Shown here: piece by piece, positions 9,150-18,484 of the stretch
How positions within the stretch are numbered: position 1 is the stretch's first letter
Layout: each line of letters starts with the position of its first letter
Origin: Pseudomonas sp. GV085
GTDB lineage: Bacteria > Pseudomonadota > Gammaproteobacteria > Pseudomonadales > Pseudomonadaceae
DNA: 64,000 nt
NCBI RefSeq assembly: GCF_003050925.1
Contig: NZ_QAOV01000004.1
Coordinates: forward strand, 124,001 to 188,000
Direction of reading: 5' to 3'
Made by a program: the position numbers and the translations under genes
Notes under the pieces: generated by a model
Told to the model about the DNA's origin: nothing
The model's database searches: none
What the model saw: the letters and a program-made list of their open reading frames with translations, nothing else

Positions 9150-10283
9150 TATTGCGGTCGATCCTTGGGCTGCCTGAGCGGTATGGTTCAAACGCTTGTT
9201 GAACTCAAGCCAGGTCGCCAGTAACGCCATCAATCCGGCGCCCACCAGCGCCGTGAAAATCTGCATGGCAAACGCATCGTCGGTCAACGCATTGACCATG
9301 TCCGCCAGGGGCGCCAGCAGCACGCCCAGGCAGAAAATCTCCAGCGAGAAACGGCCCATGCGGCAACTTTGCTGCGCGAGCCAGTTTTGCGTCCATCCGC
9401 TGTCGGGAATCAACTTCGCCGTGACGTAGGCCAATGCGAGGAAATGCAGCAGGCGCACGGGGGACAGGTCGGTCTTGCTGATCGGGTACAGCAGGTTTTT
9501 CAGGCTCGCCGGCACCACGGCGTCGTGTAGATCTGGCCAACGCCACAGGACCGTCAACACACCCGCGGCCACCACATACAGCGCTGCACTGACAAACAGC
9601 GGCTGGCATAGCAACGGGCGAGTGTCGGGCAGGCGCGGGCGCTGGCTGTGAATCGCAGCGGCACCGCCGAGTACGAACAGCAACTGCCAGGCAACCGGGT
9701 TGAAATACCACACGCCGTCCTTGATGGCCGCCAGGTTCCAGCCCGCCAGTGGCACCATCAGATACAGCGCCAATGACATCGCGACCACCACCCAGGCCTT
9801 GCGCACCAGTACGGGCAGCACCAGGGGCAAACCCGCCAACAGCACGATGTACAGGGGCAACGGGTCCATCAGGTTCGGCTTGAAGCGCAACAGCAGTTCA
9901 TCGATCAGGGCCTGCTGCGGGTTGCTGATGAAGTGATGCATGCCCATTTCCTCCACCAGGTCCCGTGTTTCCACATGGCTGTTGGCGAAAAACACAATGC
10001 CCATCAGCATCGCCAGCAGGAAGATATGCACCACGTAGAGCACCCACACCCGACGCAGGATTTTCACGCAGGTGATCAGAACGCCTTCGCGCGCCAGGAC
10101 TTTGCCGTACGCCAGCACGGCCGCGAAACCTGCCAGAAACACGAAAACCTCGGCCGCATCGCTGAAACCGAAGTTACGCAGGGTGATTTGCCCCAACGGG
10201 TTGTGGGGCACGTGATCCCAAAAGATGAAGATCAGTGCCAGACCACGAAAAAAGTCGATCCGGTGATCGCGCGCTAACGTCAT
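9144..10283 (-). CDS. opgC: OpgC-family membrane acyltransferase
   Basis: A 379-residue inner-membrane protein with about ten hydrophobic helices and the OpgC/acyltransferase-3 N-terminal signature RIDFFRGLALIFIFWDHV. OpgC proteins transfer succinyl groups to osmoregulated periplasmic glucans, so it may decorate the glucan made with OpgD (encoded at 36349-37977) and OpgG/H elsewhere. The frame extends upstream to TTG 10436, but homology begins at the ATG at 10283 (MTLARDHRID). No strong Shine-Dalgarno supports either start, so the start is uncertain. The stop codon lies inside the arm of the adjacent REPIN. It is divergent from gtrA. Confidence 0.82.
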   Translation of the reverse strand: MTLARDHRIDFFRGLALIFIFWDHVPHNPLGQITLRNFGFSDAAEVFVFLAGFAAVLAYGKVLAREGVLITCVKILRRVWVLYVVHIFLLAMLMGIVFFANSHVETRDLVEEMGMHHFISNPQQALIDELLLRFKPNLMDPLPLYIVLLAGLPLVLPVLVRKAWVVVAMSLALYLMVPLAGWNLAAIKDGVWYFNPVAWQLLFVLGGAAAIHSQRPRLPDTRPLLCQPLFVSAALYVVAAGVLTVLWRWPDLHDAVVPASLKNLLYPISKTDLSPVRLLHFLALAYVTAKLIPDSGWTQNWLAQQSCRMGRFSLEIFCLGVLLAPLADMVNALTDDAFAMQIFTALVGAGLMALLATWLEFNKRLNHTAQAAQGSTAIL

Positions 10284-10529
10284 GACAGCAGGCTCGTAAC
10301 AGCAGGTAAAAATGGGATCGGCGCGTGGGCGCAAAAGGCCCCGCGCCCAAGCGGCGGCGCGCAGGGTGGACTGATTCACGAGCAATTGCAAAACCGGGAT
10401 ATTACCGGATGTCTCGGGCATTGCCCCGAGGCTCAACCGCTGGTCTGAAAGGTCCGTTAACCTGCGCTTTCTGACAGTAGACAGGCTCCAATATTAATGA
10501 GCGCAACGCTCTTAAAATGGGAGCCTCAC

Positions 10530-10904
10530 ATGAGACTGTTGTGGAAGGGGCTGTCCAGTTACACGGTGATCGGGGTCGCCAACACCCTGATTCACTGGCA
10601 GGTATTTTTCCTGTTGAGCGTGGCAGCCGGCCTCAGTCAGGCGCTCAGCAACCTGGCAGCCTTCTGCGTGGCTGCCTCGTTTTCCTTCTACATGAACGCG
10701 CAATTTACCTTCGCCGCCAGTGCCACGGTCGCAGGTTATCTGCTATTTCTTTTGGGCATGGGGGCGTTGAGTCTGGGTGTCGGCCATCTGGGCGACGTCT
10801 GGCGATTGCACGGTTTGCTCACCGTGACCCTGTTTTCGGCGTTGAGCCTGGTGTTCGGCTTCCTGTATTCCAAATACGTGGTGTTTCGCGAGCGTGATCG
10901 ATGA
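10530..10904 (+). CDS. gtrA: GtrA-family flippase-like membrane protein
   Basis: A 124-residue four-helix protein of the GtrA family, thought to flip undecaprenyl-phosphate-glucose across the inner membrane for O-antigen or polysaccharide modification. Family-type segments are [13 protein letters not shown] in helix 1, [12 protein letters not shown] between helices 2 and 3, and the C-terminal [11 protein letters not shown] 10530 is preferred over 10497 because GGGAG at 10519-10523 lies 6 bases upstream. Its stop overlaps the start of gtrB (ATGA, 10901-10904), so the two are translationally coupled. Confidence 0.88.
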   Translation: MRLLWKGLSSYTVIGVANTLIHWQVFFLLSVAAGLSQALSNLAAFCVAASFSFYMNAQFTFAASATVAGYLLFLLGMGALSLGVGHLGDVWRLHGLLTVTLFSALSLVFGFLYSKYVVFRERDR

Positions 10905-11842
10905 AAATCTCGCTCATTGTCCCGGTGTTCAATGAAGAGCAGGCGATCAACCTGTTTTATCAGGCGGTGAGACGCGAGTTGCACCTGCGCGATGCCGAGG
11001 TCGAAATCGTGTTCATCAACGATGGCAGCTGCGACCGCACGGCCGAACAGGCTACGGCACTGGCCCAGGCGGATGATCAGGTCATGCTGATCAATTTTTC
11101 GCGCAACTTCGGTAAGGAACCGGCACTGTTTGCCGGTCTGGAACATGCCGGCGGCGATGCCGTGATTCCCATGGATGTCGACCTGCAGGACCCGATCAGT
11201 GTCATCCCGTTGTTGGTCGAACAATGGCAAAAGGGCGCCGATGTGGTACTCGCCAAGCGCCGTAATCGCGACGTCGACGGCTACCTCAGGCGCCACAGCG
11301 CGTCGATTTTCTACCATGTGCTCAATCGCATCGCCTACACCCGAATCGAGGAAAATGTCGGGGACTTCCGGCTGATGGATCGCAAGGTGGTCGACGTGAT
11401 CCGTTCCTTGCCCGAGCACCAGTTGTTCATGAAAGGCGTGTTGTCGTGGGCCGGGTTCAACACGGCGGTGGTGGAGTATGAGCGGGCCGGGCGGGTGGCG
11501 GGGAGCAGCAAGTTCAATGGCTGGAAGCTGTGGAACCTGGCGCTGGAAGGCGTGACCTCGTTCAGCACCGTGCCGCTGCGCTTGTGGACTTACGTCGGTG
11601 GCGGCATTTCCATTTTCGCGGTGCTTTACGCGGTGTACATGGTGCTGGACAAGATTCTCTTCGGCAACAGCGTCCCCGGTTATCCGTCGCTGATGACGGC
11701 GATCCTGTTTCTCGGCGGCGTGCAACTGATCGGCATCGGCATCCTCGGCGAATACATCGGTCGCATCTATATCGAGGCCAAGCACCGGCCGCGCTACGTG
11801 ATCAAGGACATCGTCGGCGGTAAAGACAGGGGCGGGCGTTAG
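10901..11842 (+). CDS. gtrB: GtrB-type bactoprenol glucosyltransferase
   Basis: A 313-residue GT2-family enzyme that transfers a sugar, usually glucose from UDP-glucose, to undecaprenyl phosphate on the cytoplasmic face. The GT-A domain has the N-terminal [19 protein letters not shown] and the DVDLQDP metal/donor motif. Two C-terminal helices (about 230-250 and 265-285) anchor it, and the ending [17 protein letters not shown] is typical of GtrB/YfdH/ArnC-like proteins. It overlaps gtrA by 4 bases and precedes the third cluster gene by one base, which defines a gtrA-gtrB-gtrC-like operon. Confidence 0.92.
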   Translation: MKISLIVPVFNEEQAINLFYQAVRRELHLRDAEVEIVFINDGSCDRTAEQATALAQADDQVMLINFSRNFGKEPALFAGLEHAGGDAVIPMDVDLQDPISVIPLLVEQWQKGADVVLAKRRNRDVDGYLRRHSASIFYHVLNRIAYTRIEENVGDFRLMDRKVVDVIRSLPEHQLFMKGVLSWAGFNTAVVEYERAGRVAGSSKFNGWKLWNLALEGVTSFSTVPLRLWTYVGGGISIFAVLYAVYMVLDKILFGNSVPGYPSLMTAILFLGGVQLIGIGILGEYIGRIYIEAKHRPRYVIKDIVGGKDRGGR

Positions 11843-11843
11843 C

Positions 11844-13352
11844 ATGGGGCGGTTCAACGACTTCCTCGTTCGCGAGCTCAGCCGGCATCAGGTCTGGCGG
11901 TTTTTTCTGTTCGCAACCTTCTTATATGTCCTGCCGTTGATCCTCGCGGACTTCCCCTACATCGATGACAACTGGCGCTCGCTGGCGGCGGGCATGGCCT
12001 GGGCTGAACAGGGGCGACTGTTCGCCCAGTTGTTCTACAACGCCCTGACTTTCAGCCATGCCGCGCCGAACATCTTTCCCTTGCCCTTGCTGATCGCCAC
12101 GCTGGCCATGGCGTCGGCGCTGACCAGCCTGACGTTCCATTACTTCCGCCAACCCACCGTCGCTTGTTGCCTGGTGCTGTTGCCGCTCTGGTACAACCCG
12201 TTCTTCCTGCAGAACCTGTCTTATCAATACGACGGTCCCACCACGTCCCTGAGCCTGGTGGCGGTGATCTACGCGATCACCTTTCGTCACCCTTTGCGCA
12301 GCGTGCAATGGCTGGTGCAGTCGTTCCTGATAGCACTGGCGCTGGGGTTGTACCAGGTCAGCCTGAATGTGTTCCTGGGCCTGTGTTGCCTGGAGTTGCT
12401 CAGGGCCGCCAACGATAAAACCGCCCCGGTGCCATGGGGCGAACTGCTGGGCTGGAAAGCCGCCCAGCTCATCCTCGGCGGGTTGATCTACAGCGTCAGT
12501 GCTGGTCCGTTCATGGACTCCAATCGCACAGCGTTGCTCGATTGGACGGCGCATCCTCTATTGCAGATCCAGATCAACATTGCCCGGGTCCTGGAAAAAG
12601 TCGTGCTGCTGTTCAATGGTGGATGGCTCTGGGTATTCGGTGGGTTGTTGCTGTTGGCGATGGCAGGGGCGGTGCGGCTGGGACTGAACGTAGCGGCGCG
12701 TCAGGACGGCGGACCGAAGAAGCTGTTGATCGGCGTGATGTGTTTGCTGACATTGCCGGTGGTGACGCTGCTGGTGTCCGGTGTCACGTTGTTTTTCCGT
12801 GACTTCAACGAAGGCGCCCGCACCTTGATGGGCTTCGCCGTGCTGTTGGTGTTGCTGTGCTATTTGAGCCATCTGGCGTTGGCGTCGATCCATGAACGAT
12901 TGCCACTGTTGCTGATCATTGCGCTGCTGGCGATGTTGTCGCTGTCGTTTGCCTTTGGCCGGGTGCTGACCGTGCAGAAAACCTTCGCGTCCACGGCGCT
13001 GGCCAGCCTTGATTACGACATCGCCAGCCGTCAGGCACTGCGCGAGGCCAAGCGGATCTATATGTCGGTGACTTATTCCGACTACTGGTTGACGGCGGCG
13101 GCAGGCTCATTCAAGCAGATGCCGGTGCTGCACTACCTGCTCAATACCGACTTTTACATGCTGGCCGAGAATCTGCCGAAAGCGGGTATCACCAACGTGG
13201 TGGCGGAGCGGGAGCGGCGCAACGCGACGCGGGTTGGCTATCAGGGCTATGTGCCGCTGGTGGATAGCCAGTTCTACCGGATTTACCTGATCGGTGATTA
13301 CGGTTTTATCGTGATGAAGGAGCCGGCCCCGAGCAAAACGCTGCGTTGGTGA
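11844..13352 (+). CDS. GtrII-type glucosyltransferase domain membrane protein (gtrC position)
   Basis: A 502-residue polytopic protein in the position of the serotype-specific glucosyltransferase of gtrABC clusters, with the character of the GtrII glucosyltransferase family. It has many hydrophobic helices and an early periplasmic loop with acidic residues (DFPYIDDNWRSLAAGMAW). Family members take the flipped lipid-linked sugar and add it to O-antigen or another surface polymer. The acceptor cannot be read from sequence. It begins one base after gtrB and is convergent with the glutamate synthase-like gene. Confidence 0.78.
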   Translation: MGRFNDFLVRELSRHQVWRFFLFATFLYVLPLILADFPYIDDNWRSLAAGMAWAEQGRLFAQLFYNALTFSHAAPNIFPLPLLIATLAMASALTSLTFHYFRQPTVACCLVLLPLWYNPFFLQNLSYQYDGPTTSLSLVAVIYAITFRHPLRSVQWLVQSFLIALALGLYQVSLNVFLGLCCLELLRAANDKTAPVPWGELLGWKAAQLILGGLIYSVSAGPFMDSNRTALLDWTAHPLLQIQINIARVLEKVVLLFNGGWLWVFGGLLLLAMAGAVRLGLNVAARQDGGPKKLLIGVMCLLTLPVVTLLVSGVTLFFRDFNEGARTLMGFAVLLVLLCYLSHLALASIHERLPLLLIIALLAMLSLSFAFGRVLTVQKTFASTALASLDYDIASRQALREAKRIYMSVTYSDYWLTAAAGSFKQMPVLHYLLNTDFYMLAENLPKAGITNVVAERERRNATRVGYQGYVPLVDSQFYRIYLIGDYGFIVMKEPAPSKTLRW

Positions 13353-13379
13353 CGTGCGATTTCGACCGGGGCGGCGAGG

Positions 13380-14999
13380 TCATGCAGCTTCTATTTCATG
13401 AGGCTCGAAACTGTCGGCCCGAGCCATCTGCCACATCCGCGAGTAGAACTCGCCGTTCACTTCGCCGGTCAGCAACTCGCCCGGCTTGAGGAACACGTGC
13501 AACTGCGAGAACAGCTTGATCTCGGTCGCCGACATGCGTCGCACCAGGTGCTTGGCGGACAACTGCGACGGGTGTTCGAGGCCGGCGGCGGCGAGCATTT
13601 CCGCCAGGGCCTTGAGGGTGTTGCGGTGGAAGTTGTAAACCCGCTGGGCCTTGTCCGGCACCACCAGCGCGCGCTGGCGCAAGGTGTCCTGGGTGGCGAC
13701 GCCGGTCGGGCATTTATTGGTGTGGCAGCTCTGCGACTGGATGCAACCGATGGCGAACATGAAGCCGCGCGCCGAGTTGGCCCAGTCGGCACCGATAGCC
13801 AGCACACTGGCGATGTCGAAGGCGCTGACGATCTTGCCGCTGGCGCCGAGTTTGATCTTGTCCCGCAGGTTCAGGCCCACCAGGGTGTTGTGCACAAACA
13901 GCAGGCCTTCGCGCATCGGCACGCCGATGTGATCGGTGAACTCCACGGGCGCGGCGCCGGTGCCGCCTTCCTTGCCATCGACCACGATGAAGTCCGGGAG
14001 GATGCCAGTCTCCAGCATGGCTTTGGCGATGCCCATGAACTCCCATGGATGGCCGAGGCAGAACTTGAAGCCCACCGGTTTGCCACCAGACAGTTCACGC
14101 AGCTGTGCGATGAAATGCATCATTTCGATGGGGGTGGAAAACGCGCTGTGGCGTGACGGTGACACGCAGTCTTCTCCCATCAGGATGCCGCGGGTTTCGG
14201 CGATTTCTCTGGTGACCTTGTGCTTGGGCAGGATGCCGCCATGGCCGGGCTTGGCGCCCTGGCTCATCTTGATTTCGATCATCCGCACCTGCGGCGTCCG
14301 GGCTTGCGCCGCGAAGCGTTCGGGGTCAAAGCGACCGTCGCTGGTGCGACAGCCAAAGTAACCGCTACCCAGTTCCCAGGTCAGGTCACCACCGTTTTCC
14401 CGGTGATAGGGGCTGATGCTGCCTTCGCCGGTGTCATGGGCGAAGTTGCCGAGCTTGGCGCCCTGGTTCAACGCGCGGATGGCGTTGGCGCTGAGGGAGC
14501 CGAAACTCATGGCCGAGATATTGAACACCGACGCCGAATACGGCTGGGTGCACTGCGGGCCGCCGACGGTGACGCGGAAACTGCTCGGGTCGCTCAAGGG
14601 CGCGGGGCGCATGGAGTGGCCGATGAATTCGAAACCCGACTGGTACACGTCAATCAGCGTACCGAAGGGTTTGTCGGCGGTTTCGTTCTTGGCCCGGGAG
14701 TAGACCAGCGAGCGCTGGGCCCGGGAGAAGGGCAGGGCGTCGCTGTCGGATTCGAGCAGGTACTGGCGGATTTCCGGGCGGATGCCTTCGACCAGATAGC
14801 GGATATTGCCGAGGATCGGGTAATTGCGGCGCACCGCGTGGGGACTTTGCAGCAGATCGAACAGGCCGATCAGGCTGAGGACAGCGGTGACGGCGGTTAT
14901 CGGCCAGAGCCAGTCGTATTCAAGAAACGGCAGGCTGGCGAGGGTGAAGATCACGCAGACGGCAAAGAAGGCGTAGCGGCTCAGGAGTGACAGGCTCAT
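13380..14999 (-). CDS. FMN-binding glutamate synthase family protein
   Basis: A 539-residue stand-alone protein equivalent to the FMN-binding/synthase domain of ferredoxin-type glutamate synthase, without the amidotransferase domain. Two N-terminal hydrophobic segments (about 9-27 and 31-47) suggest membrane association, which is unusual for GltS. Synthase motifs include NISAMSFGSLS, KPGHGG, VVDGKEGGTGAAP and a C-terminal cysteine array (CIQSQSCHTNKCPTGV) matching the 3Fe-4S ligands of GltS. Members of this family are widespread in Pseudomonas, but their reaction is not established. It is followed downstream by the gtr cluster in convergent orientation and preceded by a REPIN. Confidence 0.88.
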   Translation of the reverse strand: MSLSLLSRYAFFAVCVIFTLASLPFLEYDWLWPITAVTAVLSLIGLFDLLQSPHAVRRNYPILGNIRYLVEGIRPEIRQYLLESDSDALPFSRAQRSLVYSRAKNETADKPFGTLIDVYQSGFEFIGHSMRPAPLSDPSSFRVTVGGPQCTQPYSASVFNISAMSFGSLSANAIRALNQGAKLGNFAHDTGEGSISPYHRENGGDLTWELGSGYFGCRTSDGRFDPERFAAQARTPQVRMIEIKMSQGAKPGHGGILPKHKVTREIAETRGILMGEDCVSPSRHSAFSTPIEMMHFIAQLRELSGGKPVGFKFCLGHPWEFMGIAKAMLETGILPDFIVVDGKEGGTGAAPVEFTDHIGVPMREGLLFVHNTLVGLNLRDKIKLGASGKIVSAFDIASVLAIGADWANSARGFMFAIGCIQSQSCHTNKCPTGVATQDTLRQRALVVPDKAQRVYNFHRNTLKALAEMLAAAGLEHPSQLSAKHLVRRMSATEIKLFSQLHVFLKPGELLTGEVNGEFYSRMWQMARADSFEPHEIEAA

Positions 15000-15047
15000 A
15001 CGGTTTCCTTGGGTTCGGACTCAATATTTTGGCTAAAACACAAAACA

Positions 15048-15149
15048 CTGTAGGAGCGAGCCTGCTCGCGATGGACGTTAACGATGACGCGTTGATCCTG
15101 GATAAACGCGGTGCCTTTGAATCCATCGCGAGCAAGCTCGCTCCTACAG
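15048..15149. repeat. REPIN, full length (GAGCGAGC class)
   Basis: Inverted arms at 15048-15073 and 15124-15149 flank a spacer (GTTAACGATGACGCG...GGATAAACGCG) very close to that of the 9048 copy and in the same orientation. Confidence 0.9.
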
Positions 15150-15157
15150 AAAAGCCG

Positions 15158-15958
15158 TCAGGCATTTTGTGCCTGCAGAAAAATCGAAAACAGCTCGGAC
15201 TGGGACTTGATCCCCAGCTTGCTGTACATGTGTTTCTTGTGGACTTTCACGATTTCGACCGAGATTTCCAGCTTACGGGCGATTTCTTTACTGGAGCAAC
15301 CGCTGAGCATCAAACGCCCGACATCCAGTTCCCGGGCCGTCAACTGCGCGCCTTTGAGTTGCTGCACCGAGGCCTCCAGCTGTACGCGCCAATCGGCTTG
15401 CGGTGGTGCGGGGGCCAGGGCCACGACTTCGTTGATTTCATAGGGTAGACGCTGGCGCAGCAGGCCGAGCACCCACGGCTGGATCAACGACAACAAGGCG
15501 ATCTGCTGGCCGCTGAAGCGCTGCGTGCTACCCAGCGACAGGCACAGCGTGCGCTCGCCCTCGAGCTGACAATTGAACTGGATTTCATCGGCCACCACAT
15601 TCAGACGAAAGTAGCGCTGGTAATACTCGGTCAGCTCGAAGTGCTCCGGAGCCACTTCCGACAGGCGATACAGCCCGGTGCGCGATTGCTCGCGGCAGGC
15701 GATGTAGAACGGGTCGAGCAGGTACAGCCCGCGCAGGTAATCCTGGAACAACTGGTCGGGGCTGCCATCCTCGCCGGGGCACTCGGCGAACACCTGCGGG
15801 CGCTGGTCGGCGCTGAAAAGCAGGGCCACCCAGCTGTCGAAGGACACGTACTGGTCCAGCAACCGGACGAGCTGGGTCCAGAAATTGGGCTTGTCCAGAG
15901 CGTCGATCAGTTGCCCCACCGAGCGGTGCCAGGCGATGTCGTCCAACGAGAGTGCCAT
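15158..15958 (-). CDS. LuxR-type helix-turn-helix regulator
   Basis: A 266-residue transcription factor. The C-terminal ~65 residues form a LuxR/GerE helix-turn-helix (LTARELDVGRLMLSGCSSKE, IARKLEISVEIVKVHKKHMY). The N-terminal ~180 residues carry no acyl-homoserine-lactone motif I recognise and form a family-typical sensing domain. It is divergent from the nitrilase-family gene with a 124-base shared promoter region, so it probably controls the nitrilase and the following APC permease. The inducer is unknown. Confidence 0.87.
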   Translation of the reverse strand: MALSLDDIAWHRSVGQLIDALDKPNFWTQLVRLLDQYVSFDSWVALLFSADQRPQVFAECPGEDGSPDQLFQDYLRGLYLLDPFYIACREQSRTGLYRLSEVAPEHFELTEYYQRYFRLNVVADEIQFNCQLEGERTLCLSLGSTQRFSGQQIALLSLIQPWVLGLLRQRLPYEINEVVALAPAPPQADWRVQLEASVQQLKGAQLTARELDVGRLMLSGCSSKEIARKLEISVEIVKVHKKHMYSKLGIKSQSELFSIFLQAQNA

Positions 15959-16082
15959 GCATCTACCCCTATCGTGTTACCCCTGCGGCGTAATTCCCCG
16001 CCCGGTTGCTTGCTGCGCATACTGGCGCACAGACACCGACCGGGCAATCTTTCTGCCGCCCGGCCCATGACAAGGAATACCC

Positions 16083-16904
16083 ATGAAGGTCGAACTCGCC
16101 CAATTGGCAGGCCGTGACAACGACACGGCCTACAACCTCGAACGCACCCTGGCGGCGATGGCTGCGTGCGCTGCCGATACGCAACTGATCCTGTTCCCTG
16201 AAGGCCACTTGATGGGCTTCCCTTCGGCGCAGTCCGTAGCCGAGGTGGCCGAGGCGCTGGACGGACCGTCCGTCAGTGCGGTGATCGCCGCCGCCCGCCA
16301 GCGCAATATCGCCGTGGCCATCGGCATGGCCGAGAACGACAACGGCCGTTTCTACAACACCACGCTGTTGATCACTCCTGAAGGCATCGCGCTGAAATAC
16401 CGCAAGACGCACTTGTGGGCTTCGGATCGCGGGGTCTACGAGGCGGGCGATCGCTACGCCACCTGCCTGTTCAACGGCGTGCGCGTGGGCCTGCTGATTT
16501 GCTACGACATCGAATTCCCCGAAAGCGCCCGCGCCCTGGCGCAACTGGGGGCCGAACTGTTGATCGTCACCAACGGCAACATGGACCCGTACGGCCCGAC
16601 CCACCGCACCGCGATCATGGCCCGCGCCCAGGAAAACCAGGCGTTTGCGCTGATGGTCAACCGGGTGCAAGAGGGTGACGGTGGCTTGTTGTTTGCCGGT
16701 GGCAGCGCATTGGTCGATCCGTTGGGCACATTGTTGTTCGAAGCCGGGCGCGAGGAAGGGCAGTTTGCGGTTGAACTGGACCTGAACCAGTTGACGGCGG
16801 CGCGCCAGGATTATCGGTATCTGGATGATCAGCGGCTGAAGTTGCCGGGGGAGAGGGTTGAGCATGCGTCCGGGTTACGGGAGCTGCTGATTCCCAAGGG
16901 CTGA
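16083..16904 (+). CDS. Carbon-nitrogen hydrolase (nitrilase superfamily)
   Basis: A 273-residue cytoplasmic amidohydrolase. The nitrilase catalytic triad is visible as Glu40 (FPEGHLMGF), Lys108 (YRKTHLW) and Cys140 (LICYDIEFPE). The sequence after the cysteine and the compact length are typical of aliphatic amidase/omega-amidase or N-carbamoyl-type branches rather than true nitrilases. It lies between a divergent LuxR regulator and an APC permease, which suggests use of an imported amide or amine. The substrate cannot be assigned. Confidence 0.88.
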   Translation: MKVELAQLAGRDNDTAYNLERTLAAMAACAADTQLILFPEGHLMGFPSAQSVAEVAEALDGPSVSAVIAAARQRNIAVAIGMAENDNGRFYNTTLLITPEGIALKYRKTHLWASDRGVYEAGDRYATCLFNGVRVGLLICYDIEFPESARALAQLGAELLIVTNGNMDPYGPTHRTAIMARAQENQAFALMVNRVQEGDGGLLFAGGSALVDPLGTLLFEAGREEGQFAVELDLNQLTAARQDYRYLDDQRLKLPGERVEHASGLRELLIPKG

Positions 16905-16909
16905 AGATC

Positions 16910-16985
16910 AAAAGATCGCAGCCTGCGGCAGCTCCTACATTGATCGCGGTCCCCCTGTAGGAGCTGCCGCAGGCTGCGATCTTTT
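16910..16985. repeat. Long inverted repeat / REP pair, possible terminator
   Basis: Perfect 30-base inverted arms at 16910-16939 and 16956-16985 (AAAAGATCGCAGCCTGCGGC...) enclose 16 bases and end in a T-run. This belongs to a different REP class from the GAGCGAGC elements. Lying just 3' of the hydrolase gene, it could also terminate transcription. Confidence 0.88.
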
Positions 16986-17088
16986 TACGATTTATCTGAC
17001 TCAACGTCGAAGAACAACAACACAACACCCGTAATTTGCGCCGAACTCGGCTCTGCCATAAATCCAATAAAATTCGGAGTAGTCGCTC

Positions 17089-18414
17089 ATGGCTCGTTTG
17101 CAACGCACCCTGTCACTGGGGTCGGTGGTGCTGTTTGGCATCGCCTACATGACGCCGATCATTGTACTCGGCACCTTTGGCATCCTCGCCCAATCCACCG
17201 TCGGCATGGTGCCGGCCGCGTACCTCGCGGCGCTGGTGGCGATGTTCTTCACCGCCATGAGCTACGGGCGCATGGCCTCGGCGTTCCCGGTGGCCGGCTC
17301 GGCCTACAGCTATGTGCGCAAGGCCATCAGCCCGAAACTCGGGTTCATTGCCGGTTGGGCGGTGCTGCTCGATTACCTGTTCCTGCCAATGGCGATCTGG
17401 CTGATCGGCGCGGCCTACCTCAACTCCGCATTCCCGGCCGTGCCGCAGTGGATCTGGGTGCTGGCGTTCATCGGCATCACCAGCGCGATCAATATCGTCG
17501 GCCTGAAACTGGCCAACGGCATCAATGCCTTGCTGATGCTGGTGCAGTTCCTGGTGCTGATCGCCTTCGTCGCGTTGTGCGTGCATTACGTCGGCGGTGA
17601 TGCGAGCACGCCGTTGTGGTCGATCAAACCGTTTTTCAACGGCGACATGCAGATGCCGCTGATCATGAGCGGCGCGGCCATCGCCTGTTACTCGTTCCTC
17701 GGTTTCGACGCGGTCAGCACCCTGACCGAAGAAACCCGCGATCCACGCCGTACCATTCCCCGGGCGATCATGCTGATCACCCTGATCGGCGGGCTGACTT
17801 TCGTCGGCGTGTCGTACTTCGTGCAGATCGCCCATCCGTCGTTCCAGTTCGACAGCGTCGACTCGGCGGCCTACGAAATTGCCCGCAACATCGGTGGCGA
17901 CCTGTTCGTCTCGATCTTCCTGATCGGCCTGATCGTCGGCCAGTTCGCCTCGGGGCTGTCGGCCCAGGCCAGCGGTTCACGGCTGCTGTATGCCATGGGG
18001 CGCGACGGCGTGTTGCCGAAAGCGTTTTTCGGCACCTTGCACGAACGCTTCGGCACGCCGATCAACAGCATTCTGCTGTGCGCGGTGGTGGCGTTGCTGG
18101 CACTGAAACTGGACGTTACCACCTCGACCTCGTTCATCAATTTCGGCGCGTTCCTGGCGTTCAGCCTGGTCAACCTGTCGGTGATCTTCCATTACTGGAT
18201 CGGTGGCGAGAAAAAAGGCCTGCGCGAATTCGTGCTGTTCCTGCTGTTCCCGTTCATCGGCCTGGCGGCGGACTTGTGGCTGATGGTCAGCCTCGATCAC
18301 CTGGCGGTTTACCTGGGGTTGAGCTGGCTGGCGATTGGCGTGGTGTACCTGGCGGTGTTGACCGGCGGTTTCCGTCGGCAGCCGCCGGAGATGGATTTCC
18401 AGGAAGCGCTCTGA
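17089..18414 (+). CDS. APC-superfamily amino acid/amine permease
   Basis: A 441-residue, 12-helix APC-family transporter. The N-terminal LSLGSVVLFGIAYMTPIIV and the loop FLGFDAVSTLTEETRDPRRT are typical of the PuuP-like/amino acid-polyamine group. It follows the nitrilase gene on the same strand with a 184-base gap containing the long inverted repeat. Together with the LuxR gene it forms a regulator-hydrolase-permease set, which suggests import of the hydrolase substrate or its product. Putrescine or another amine is possible but unproven. Confidence 0.87.
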   Translation: MARLQRTLSLGSVVLFGIAYMTPIIVLGTFGILAQSTVGMVPAAYLAALVAMFFTAMSYGRMASAFPVAGSAYSYVRKAISPKLGFIAGWAVLLDYLFLPMAIWLIGAAYLNSAFPAVPQWIWVLAFIGITSAINIVGLKLANGINALLMLVQFLVLIAFVALCVHYVGGDASTPLWSIKPFFNGDMQMPLIMSGAAIACYSFLGFDAVSTLTEETRDPRRTIPRAIMLITLIGGLTFVGVSYFVQIAHPSFQFDSVDSAAYEIARNIGGDLFVSIFLIGLIVGQFASGLSAQASGSRLLYAMGRDGVLPKAFFGTLHERFGTPINSILLCAVVALLALKLDVTTSTSFINFGAFLAFSLVNLSVIFHYWIGGEKKGLREFVLFLLFPFIGLAADLWLMVSLDHLAVYLGLSWLAIGVVYLAVLTGGFRRQPPEMDFQEAL

Positions 18415-18484
18415 GGCGTCGTCAGGCGGCCGGCCGGGATTGGCGTAGCGGCAGTTGTACGCGAAATGTAGTACCGGCCCCCGC

